DNA from: Epiperipatus broadwayi
Lineage: Eukaryota > Onychophora > Udeonychophora > Euonychophora > Peripatidae
Assembly (NCBI GenBank): GCA_028023455.1
Contig: JAQFVV010006313.1
Span: 1,934,992-1,998,991, forward strand
Length of the DNA: 64,000 bases
Direction: 5' to 3'
In this document: one piece after another, positions 56,187-64,000 of the stretch
Position numbering within the stretch: the first letter of the stretch is position 1
Layout of the letters: the number at the start of each line of letters is the position of its first letter
Notes under the pieces: generated by a model
Told to the model about the DNA's origin: nothing
Database searches by the model: none
The model's input: the letters and a program-made list of their open reading frames with translations, nothing else
Translations under genes and position numbers: made by a program

Positions 56187-57508
56187 TGTTTCTAGAAATT
56201 AGAAAATCAATAAAATGTTAGAAGAACTTGAAATTCAAATTAAAAATATGGTCATAAAATTTGCAATCAAAATAAAATGCTAGAAAAGCTGTACAATCAA
56301 ATTAAAAGGAATGCATAATTTCTGAAGAAAGATATTATAAAATAGCTAGATAAAGATTTATCACAGATCAAGAGTAGAATGGAAGATGCACATTAAGAGT
56401 TGAAGCAAAATAAAATAGAGCAAAAAAGGAAAATATAGTGTTTACATGATGTTATAGAGGAAGTGAAAATAGAAATTAATAGGGCATTAGAGCAGATTCA
56501 TGAAGAAATAAGAAATATAGTAAAAAAATTGAACAAATATAAATGAAAGGGACATGCAATTTGAAACATAGTAGAGATGATATAATCAATCATGAAAAAT
56601 TGAATAATAAATTAAGTGATTGAGGTAATATTGAACAGAAAAGTTTAACTTAGACACACACTGTCTAATAAATCTGTAACTATTAACCAATTTCTAAAAA
56701 CAAACATTTTCACAGACCATGCAGGCAAATCTCCAATAAAATATCTCAATCACTTGGAGAGATATTTTAGTCAAAATCACTTAGGTCAAGAAGCTAAAAT
56801 TGGGATCACATGTAGCCATTTACATATAGGTCTCAAAAGTTTGATGAAATTCCTTGTTTGAAAAACCTCAGAGTTTTATTGTTTATAAGAAGGCTTTGTT
56901 AAACAATTATTGGAGGGAGGACTACCAAAAAAAAAATATCAAGCATCAGTTGTTTTTTAAATATGGCAGTCTGGAGAACCATTTACTCTATTTTTTCTAG
57001 GCAGATGGTGAAGCCAAGAGCTTTAGCAGTTGTCCCGCTATCCAAGAATCAAATCACTAGAATAGTGAGGTACATTTTTTTAAACATGTAGAACAAATTC
57101 TTACCGTCGTGGAAAGAAAAAAATCTCTCAAAGAGGTAACTGAATTGTTAAATGCATTCATTAGTAATAGGTCGACATATGATGTGAAAGAGAGGGAATT
57201 TAAATTCTAACCAAAAGAATCTTACAGATAAGATCACAAGCCACAGATAAATGCAGTGGAATTCAGAAATTAAAAAATGTATAATGGAATGGGGAAAAAG
57301 AGGGGAAGATATAATAGCAACCAAGATAGATGAAAAACTAAAAGTGGCTCTAATATTATTTGAGATGAGCAGTACAGTACACCTAAAGGTGATACATAGT
57401 TACCTAGAACTAGTTGTAGCATTTAAAAAAAATAAATGGAGAGAGGGAAGGTTTGATCATGATATAAATATGGGTGACTTAATCTCCTCAAAACCCCAGG
57501 GTATGTGA
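56090..57508 (+). pseudogene. Decayed retrotransposon gag-like ORF
   Basis: Plus-strand coding character broken by stops and frameshifts. The N-terminal part is Lys/Glu-rich with coiled-coil-like spacing (IEEVKIEINRALEQIHEEI). Then NIFTDHAGKSPIKYLNHLER and YFSQNHLGQEAKIGI match the common gag/retrotransposon capsid layout (F.....P..yl..le.yF......e.Ki). Later stretches VERKKSLKEVTELLNAF and the open frame 57251-57508 continue the region. No zinc knuckle, protease or RT was found after it, so only gag-like sequence survives. A (GAT)9 run at 56156-56183 lies at its start. Assignment is by pattern only. Confidence 0.45.
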
Positions 57509-57664
57509 AATGAACAAATAATTTCATTAGAACTGTAATATACTGTATAAAGAATAAAATATATAATACTACTAAAATGTAAATCTTCTTAATATAATAA
57601 TCAATCTAAATAAAATTGAAACAAATAACCAATTATATTTACAATTATTTAATTATCAACCTGG

Positions 57665-57712
57665 CTTTCATCTCTTATTGAGACCCTTTTCAAGATATAA
57701 AGTTTTATATAT
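57665..57712 (-). ncRNA. Hammerhead-like motif at 3' end of decayed PLE
   Basis: Minus strand: cttgaaaag, then stem gtctc-aataa-gagat, then gaaagccagg. The order follows a hammerhead (core, stem II, GAAA, short stem III), but the first core segment is off consensus. Predicted inactive. Confidence 0.35.
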
Positions 57713-58194
57713 CACATGACCAATCAATTACATTTACTCCATCTATTGAACATTATTCTACATTCAACAATACAATTAATATTGTAATATAAATAAATAA
57801 CAAAATAAAAATTCATTAAAAAATACATAAAAAATTAAAACTATTTAAATACCCTATATATATATATATTCTACTCTACACCCCCTCCCATAATTCTACC
57901 ATAATTTTTAAATCTTCCGATTATCTAATAATGCCTATTTTCCACCTAATTTCGCTGGACCTTTAATTATATTTACACATCTATCCAAATTTTTCTGAAT
58001 GTACAAATATTATAACATCTTTTTCCAATAATCTTAAACATGTTTTATACCTCTAATATTCTTCTCATACTCCATTCTATGACCTCTATCTAAATAATGT
58101 ATATATATATATATATAATGCTGATCTAATATCTCTCTTACTAATTGTTCTATCATGTTCCTTCCCTCTATCACTTATTGTACATCCTATCTGT

Positions 58195-58320
58195 CTTATA
58201 TACAATTTCCACATTCAATTTTATAAACCATTCTTCCTTCCCTCTATCTATTGTACATGCTATCTGACTTATATATACCTTATTACTATTTCCACATTCA
58301 ATTTTATAAACCATTCATCT
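58195..58320. repeat. Short internal duplication in the GIY-YIG remnant
   Basis: ttcaattttataaaccattc occurs twice about 85 bp apart, together with flanking ccctctatc and tgtaca.cctatctg segments. Confidence 0.7.
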
Positions 58321-58669
58321 CTTATTATTAATACAATTTATCCTATTTGTATTACATAACCATCTACCCAAAGACTTACTATTTTTATGCTATTCTTACA
58401 TTATCTTGTAATTTCTCTCTTACTAATTTTTTATACACTTTCCTTAAGTATGGAATAGATATCCACTTACAATGTTTATAGTTATATTTATCATTTTTAT
58501 TTTTTTTATTTTTATTTTGATTTCTAAAAATATTTTTAATTACTTTTTTTTATTTCTTATTTTAACATAATCATTCCCTGCTTTTAATTTTTCCCAGATG
58601 CCTCTTTCTTATCTAATGTATGTTTATCATTTTTTAACTGAAATCTCTTTAAAACTTCTACTTTTGACA

Positions 58670-59008
58670 CTACGGCTTATATGACTTTGAATCAATTAAA
58701 CCTCCCATTTTTCTATCTTTAATATAATCCTTTACCACTATTTCATTCATTATTCCTCTCTTCACAAAAATATCTAAATATTTTAATCCATTTATCTTTT
58801 TCTCCATTGTAAACCTTATTTTATATTTATTATTATTCAATTCATTAAAAACATTATCAATACCTCTCCTATTTCCAATAACAATAATATCATCTGAATA
58901 CTTACAATATTCTATAATTCCTTTACTCTTTATAAACTTAGCTACTATAATTTCCTTTATACTACTTACAATTCCTAATGATAATATCCCACTTATCGAA
59001 CACTGCAT
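58670..59008 (-). pseudogene. PLE reverse transcriptase fragment
   Basis: 112-codon open frame. It includes a palm-like segment (ISGILSLGIVSSIKE) replacing the usual G.S.S.LL.n.f motif, the YSDD catalytic box and the following FTMEK...L.YLDI strand. Part of the decayed element 57650-60130. Confidence 0.65.
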
Positions 59009-60236
59009 AACCCAATCCCTTTTTTAACCTCAAAAATCTTGCTTATATTTAAAATATAAAAACTCATCTCAATCCTCTGACAAAACATCATTTATTTTTA
59101 GTTTGTCATAACTATTTCTATACTTCTTGTTTCTAGGTGTACTTTAATACATTTTCTCAATATCAAATGATGCAATCATTCTATTTTTATTTAATTTAAT
59201 ATTATTTAATTTATTAACAATTTCTTCAGAATTTTTTTATATAATATTTTTAAATATAATTACTTTACAATCTTTTTATATACCAAATTACATATACTTT
59301 TAAGTATATAATTATTAAAATCCAAAATAATCCTTATTGGTGTATTCTCTTTCTGTGTCTTAACTTTTCCTACTATACATGGATGTCCAAAACTTGTAGG
59401 AAATAAACAATTATATTCCTTTTCTTTGATTAAATTCTTCATTTTCATATAATTCAACAATAATTTATACCTTTTTAATCTTATTTTTAGAATGTTTACT
59501 TAATTTTTTATATTCTTGTTTAACCATATCTTCATGTATTTTCCTTTCATAGTCCAACTCATTTAAAATTATAAATATTGAACCTTTATTTTCACTTGTT
59601 ACTATTAAAATTTATTTACCTTCTCAACAATTTTATATATTGTAGACTTTGATTTCCATTCCTTCTTATTATATTTAATTCTTTTATTTACAAAATTATT
59701 AATTTTTGACTATAATTCAATTTTTAATTCACTCTTTATATTTGCCACATCCACACCTACAATAATTGCCCTTTGAACATCATTATTTACAAATGGTACA
59801 TATTTAACTCCTTTATATAAAACCTTTGATTGTTCATTATCAAATTCTACATTAGATAAATTTATAATATTCTTCTCTTCTTTTTTACATTCAGTAGATA
59901 TATTCTATAATCCATATTAAAATTTTCTTCTTTATAACACAACCATTTCCATTTATGATCATATTTCTTCCATAGTACATTTCTCAATTCAATATTACGA
60001 TCCAATAATCTTTATACATTCAAATAAATTTTCAGATATATTTCTTTCTATTATGTTGTTTAATATATAATAATGCAGCAAAGGTACATCCACTTTTTCT
60101 TTTAAAATATATATGTTCTACAATAATATCAACAAATAAAAAATCCTTCTCCTTTTTTCTTTTCAAAAACTTTATTTTTTATCTCAATACTGAACATATA
60201 TATATATACATTAATATACAAAACTCCAATATTTCA

Positions 60237-60275
60237 ACTATTTTATCTCATACAGTCATTTTCAAGGATCTGCAA
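60237..60275 (-). ncRNA. Hammerhead-like motif, PLE left arm 3' flank
   Basis: Minus strand: ccttgaaaatgactg, loop tatgagataaaa, tagttgaaatattgg. Stem-II-like arms flank the loop and GAAA follows, but the first core segment is off consensus. Confidence 0.35.
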
Positions 60276-60599
60276 CAATATTAAATACATATCAACAAAT
60301 AAACTTCAATTACATAAAAACTTTCTCTTACATTAACATAATAACAAACATATTAAACATATAGAAATATATTTTACTTACAGCTTTCTCCCACTGCTAT
60401 ATTTTATTACTCTTTTTTTTTTATTATTTACATTGTTTAATTACATATATATCTTAAAATCATCCAAGAAACTTTCTATACAAATTTAAATACAACTCTA
60501 ATTTCCAAAAACCTCCCCCTTTCTTTAAATTTTATCTAAAACCCATTTTAAAACTACATTCCTAAACTATATATTTAAATGAATATAAAACAAATTTAA

Positions 60600-60714
<115 letters not shown>

Positions 60715-60808
60715 TACAAAAAAACTTCTAACAATTTACCTAAACCCATTAAGCATTTATTTTAATTATACAGTAATTTATATTCCTTATCTACTCCATT
60801 AATTCTAT

Positions 60809-62007
60809 TTAGAGTAGGATTATATTTTTTATATAAAAAAATTCTTTAACCATCCTTTCCCTGTAATTTTTAACCCTTTCTAACATTTTAATACTAAATT
60901 CTTTATGACCTAAACCTTTACAATGAATGTAAATATTTGAATTTTTGTCATACAAATGTTGTCTAAGTCTAGTTTTTAATTTATTCTTAGTTGTACCAAT
61001 ATATGAAACCTTACCCCCCTCACTTTTACAATTTAAACATTCAACTAAATATATTCCATTCATTTTGTCAGTTTCTATATTTTTGTATCATTGATTAAAT
61101 TTCCTAAATTCAATTTCTTTTTATATACTGGTTTAATAATTAACCTACTTTCCCCTTTGTATTTATTATTTATACTTTTTATAATCTTTTTAATCTTCAT
61201 AAAAGTATCTCTAGAAACATTGTAACTATTATATATAAAATTATTTACATCTTTCCCATTGTTTCTCTTCTTTATTATTTTTTTAATATTTCTTTTATTA
61301 CATAATTTATCAATAATTTTAACTGGATAATTATTTTTTATACCTTCCTCTTTTATATTACTAATTTCTTTTATAAACAATTTTTCTTCAGAACATAAAT
61401 TAATTGCTCTGTTTATCCTATTATTAATAATATTAATTTTATGTTCATATTCAATATCTGAATCCCAACTACTTAACAAACCATAAAAAGTTTATTTTCT
61501 GAATACACTAGTTTCAATATCAACCTTACAATTTTTAATAACTTTTTTTATTATAACATCCATATAAGTAATTACATTATTTTTTTCTTTTTCCATAGTA
61601 AAACTAATGTCATCATCAATTGAATTAATATACCTTATAAAACATTCAGATTTTCTATAATTGCCATTGAACACTAAAAAATAATCATCAACATACCTAA
61701 CCCAAAAAACAGGCTTATATTTTGTAACACAAAAATATTTATCTTCATAATCATCCATAAATATAGCAGCTAACAATCCACTCATACTATTCCCCATACT
61801 CAATCCTTTACATTGTCTATAATATATTTCATCATATTTAAATACCACATCTTTACAACAAATATTTAACATATCATACAATTGATTACATTCCATTTTT
61901 ATACTCTTATTAGTATCTTTAATATATCTATTCAATATTATATCAAATGCCTTATGTGGTACAATATTCGTGTACATACTACATATATCAAGTTTAACAA
62001 AAAACAC
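60809..62007 (-). pseudogene. PLE RT plus GIY-YIG polyprotein fragment, disrupted
   Basis: Three consecutive open pieces (62007-61492, 61479-61075, 61063-60809) correspond to one protein in the opposite arm. Differences from the right arm that break it: a nonsense change (aga to ata context, giving TAA near 61492), a one-base deletion before the ETDKMNGIY segment, and another one-base deletion near the C-terminus (FYIKN instead of FYIKKYN). The RT boxes (GLSMGNSMSGLL, VRYVDDYFLVF) and nuclease motifs (MNGIYLVECLNC, VSYIGTT, LKTRLRQH) are otherwise intact. Confidence 0.85.
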
Positions 62008-62045
62008 ATTTTTATACTTATTTCCCTTTAAATGTTTTTTTAGAG

Positions 62046-63311
62046 GGAAATAAGTATAAAAATGTGTTTTTTGTTAAACTTGATATATGTAGTATGTACA
62101 CGAATATTGTACCACATAAGGCATTTGATATAATATTGAATAGATATATTAAAGATACTAATAAGAGTATAAAAATGGAATGTAATCAATTGTATGATAT
62201 CTTAAATATTTGTTATAAAGATGTGGTATTTAAATATGATGAAATATATTATAGACAATGTAAAGGATTGAGTATGGGGAATAGTATGAGTGGATTGTTA
62301 GCTGCTATATTTATGGATGATTATGAAGATAAATATTTTTGTGTTACAAAATATAAGCCTGTTTTTTGGGTTAGGTATGTTGATGATTATTTTTTAGTGT
62401 TCAATGTCAATTATAGAAAATCTGAATGTTTTATAAGGTATATTAATTCAATTGATGATGACATTAGTTTTACTATGGAAAAAGAAAAAAATAATGTAAT
62501 TACTTATATGGATGTTATAATAAAAAAAGTTATTAAAAATTGTAAGGTTGATATTGAAACTAGTGTATTCAGAAAAGAAACTTTTTATGGTTTGTTAAGT
62601 AGTTGGGATTCAGATATTGAATATGAACATAAAATTAATATTATTAATAATAGGATAAACAGAGCAATTAATTTATGTTCTGAAGAAAAATTGTTTATAA
62701 AAGAAATTAGTAATATAAAAGAGGAAGGTATAAAAAATAATTATCCAGTTAAAATTATTGATAAATTATGTAATAAAAGAAATATTAAAAAAATAATAAA
62801 GAAGAGAAACAATGGGAAAGATGTAAATAATTTTATATATAATAGTTACAATGTTTCTAGAGATACTTTTATGAAGATTAAAAAGATTATAAAAAGTATA
62901 AATAATAAATACAAAGGGGAAAGTAGGTTAATTATTAAACCAATATATAAAAAGAAATTGAATTTAGGAAATTTAATCAATGATACAAAAATTATAGAAA
63001 CTGACAAAATGAATGGAATATATTTAGTTGAATGTTTAAATTGTAAGAGGGAGGGGGGTAAGGTTTCATATATTGGTACAACTAAGAATAAATTAAAAAC
63101 TAGACTTAGACAGCATTTGTATGACAAAAATTCAAATATTTACATTCATTGTAAAGGTTTAGGTCATAAAGAATTTAGTATTAAAATGTTAGAAAGGGTT
63201 AAAAATTACAGGAAAAGGATGGTTAAAGAATTTTTTTATATAAAAAAATATAATCCTACTCTAAATAAAATTAATAGAGTAGATAAGGAATATAAATTAC
63301 TGTATAATTAA
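62046..63311 (+). CDS. Penelope-like reverse transcriptase with C-terminal GIY-YIG endonuclease, 5'-truncated
   Basis: The frame is open back to the element's truncation point and has no ATG of its own there, so it is a partial gene. Counting from the first Phe-rich residues (62064 = 1): palm motif VKLDICSMYTNI about 4-15, GLSMGNSMSGLLAAIF 68-83, catalytic YVDD 105-108, ISFTMEKEKN and YMDVII strands 134-153, a basic linker 190-310, then the nuclease: GIY 318-320, YIG 336-338, Arg in LKTRLRQH about 347, His 351, Cys pair CLNC 324/327, HCKGLGH 362-368, Glu in VKEF 389 and NPTLN 397-401. This is the diagnostic RT-GIY-YIG order of PLEs; the CC..HH set is known from endonuclease-bearing PLEs. The enzyme would nick target DNA and reverse-transcribe element RNA. 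The N-terminal RT part is missing, so this copy cannot be autonomous. Right-arm sequence is intact where the left arm is broken. Confidence 0.9.
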   Translation, partial: GNKYKNVFFVKLDICSMYTNIVPHKAFDIILNRYIKDTNKSIKMECNQLYDILNICYKDVVFKYDEIYYRQCKGLSMGNSMSGLLAAIFMDDYEDKYFCVTKYKPVFWVRYVDDYFLVFNVNYRKSECFIRYINSIDDDISFTMEKEKNNVITYMDVIIKKVIKNCKVDIETSVFRKETFYGLLSSWDSDIEYEHKINIINNRINRAINLCSEEKLFIKEISNIKEEGIKNNYPVKIIDKLCNKRNIKKIIKKRNNGKDVNNFIYNSYNVSRDTFMKIKKIIKSINNKYKGESRLIIKPIYKKKLNLGNLINDTKIIETDKMNGIYLVECLNCKREGGKVSYIGTTKNKLKTRLRQHLYDKNSNIYIHCKGLGHKEFSIKMLERVKNYRKRMVKEFFYIKKYNPTLNKINRVDKEYKLLYN

Positions 63312-63717
63312 AATAAATGCTTAATAGGTTTAGGTAAATTGTTAGAAGTTTTTTTTGTATAAAAGAGAGAGAGAGAGAGGGGACGGGGGATGTTTAATTT
63401 GTTTTATATTCATTTAAATATATAGTTTAGGAATGTAGTTTTAAAATGGGTTTTAGATAAAATTTAAAGAAAGGGGGAGGTTTTTGGAAATTAGAGTTGT
63501 ATTTAAATTTGTATAGAAAGTTTCTTGGATGATTTTAAGATATATCTGTAATTAAACAATGTAAATAATCAAAAAAAAGAGTAATAAAATATAGCAGTGG
63601 TAGAAAGCTGTAAGTAAAATATATTTATATATGTTTAATATGTTTGTTATTATGTTAATATAAGAGAAAGTTTTTATGTAATTGAAGTTTATTTGTTGAT
63701 ATGTATTTAATATTGTT

Positions 63718-63768
63718 GCAGATCCTTGAAAATAATTGTATGAGATAAAACAGTTGAAACATTGGAGT
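63718..63768 (+). ncRNA. Hammerhead-like motif, PLE right arm 3' flank
   Basis: gatccttgaaaataattg, loop tatgagataaaa, cagttgaaacattggag. aattg pairs with cagtt (one G-U) and GAAAC is present. The expected CUGANGA reads cttgaaa. Likely a decayed or divergent ribozyme. Confidence 0.4.
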
Positions 63769-63864
63769 TTTGTATATTAATGTATATATATGTTCAGTAT
63801 TGAGATAAAAAATAAAGTTTTTGAAAAGAAAAAAGGAGAAGGATTTTTTATTTGTTGATATATT

Positions 63865-64000
63865 GTTTAATATCATGTTGACAATGATGATGATGATTAT
63901 ATTTTTTAATATTATAATTAATTTCAACACCTTTTTCTTTTAAAAACCAATTTAAAATTGTCACTTGAATTTTATTACATAAACCTTTATTTTTATAAAT
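63865..64000 (-). other. Possible 5' fragment of another PLE at window edge
   Basis: Minus-strand frame includes LNWFLKEKGVEINYNIKKYN. The decayed PLE left of the pair has a similar ILKEKVD segment near 60090. Too short to call firmly. Confidence 0.25.

Larger units (their letters stand above)
57650..60130 (-). mobile_element. Older Penelope-like element, minus orientation, decayed
   Basis: Minus-strand remnants in the correct order. N-terminal part about 59500-60130 (frame with LLHYYILNNIIERNISENLF). Pre-RT/RT start 59260-59460 (GHPCIVGKVKTQKENTPIRI). RT core 58670-59008 with YSDDIIVIG (the catalytic YxDD) and FTMEKKINGLKYLDIFV. C-terminal GIY-YIG remnant about 58060-58320 (MVYKIECGNSNKVYISQIAC, with Ser for the usual Gly). 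A hammerhead-like motif lies near 57665-57710. Stops and frameshifts throughout. It is a different family from the pair to its right. Confidence 0.7.
62044..63864 (+). mobile_element. Penelope-like element, right arm of inverted pair
   Basis: Plus-oriented copy with a continuous coding frame from the truncation point to 63311 and about 550 bp of 3' flank. Similarity to the left arm ends at about 63864 with ttgttgatat. Beyond it, 63865-64000 read on the minus strand resembles coding sequence (NWFLKEKGVEINYN), perhaps part of another PLE. Confidence 0.9.

Noticed and set aside
62846-63127. 93-codon minus-strand ORF opposite the PLE gene
   Set aside because: Antisense shadow of the RT/GIY-YIG frame.

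Overview
The window is AT-rich, low-density nuclear DNA from an animal, most likely an invertebrate; I cannot name the species. Evidence for a metazoan genome is long introns with GT..AG sites, AATAAA signals, Penelope-like elements (PLEs) with a GIY-YIG endonuclease, a non-LTR reverse transcriptase fragment, tRNA-derived SINEs with target-site duplications, and many microsatellites. Nothing prokaryotic is present.

Layout. 0.27-2.0 kb: inverted pair of 5'-truncated PLE 3' parts. 3.1-4.57 kb: small inverted array of a hammerhead-ribozyme (HHR) related repeat. 6.3-6.9 kb: foldback element. 7.17-9.95 kb: a 2.8-kb module carrying an exon-like ORF; a second copy lies at 17.07-19.38 and 27.80-28.11 kb, split by an 8.4-kb satellite (19.42-27.79 kb, 409-bp unit). 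11.3-12.0 kb and 56.1-57.5 kb: decayed coding regions, the second gag-like. 28.1-29.0 kb: candidate convergent 3' ends of two host genes. 30.1-32.3 and 50.1-52.1 kb: two copies of a non-coding dispersed repeat with permuted internal blocks. 34.3-35.6 kb: RTE-like non-LTR fragment. 40.2-41.8 kb: SINEs. 43.2-49.1 kb: candidate minus-strand exons, with a second satellite (44.12-47.48 kb, about 412-bp unit) between them. 52.3 and 53.9 kb: short plus-strand exon candidates. 57.65-64 kb: PLE cluster with a near-intact inverted pair.

Main result. All three tandem repeat families can be folded as type I hammerhead ribozymes with very short palindromic stem III. The 412-bp family matches every conserved core position, the 409-bp family has a non-canonical first base pair of stem II, and the 3-4.5 kb family carries a core mutation. 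This identifies the satellites as animal retrozyme-like repeats. A two-tier hairpin is also shared by all three families. All three arrays and both PLE pairs have the same geometry: left part on the minus strand, right part on the plus strand, 5' sides meeting in the middle and 3' sides facing out. The 412-bp array is bounded by a 13-bp direct repeat. I infer a common insertion route in which PLE proteins (RT plus GIY-YIG nuclease) mobilise ribozyme-bearing circular or concatemeric RNAs. PLE-retrozyme association is an existing proposal in the literature; the shared divergent architecture seen here is the new element.

Host coding content is sparse and known only from short exon candidates with splice sites; none has a recognised product.
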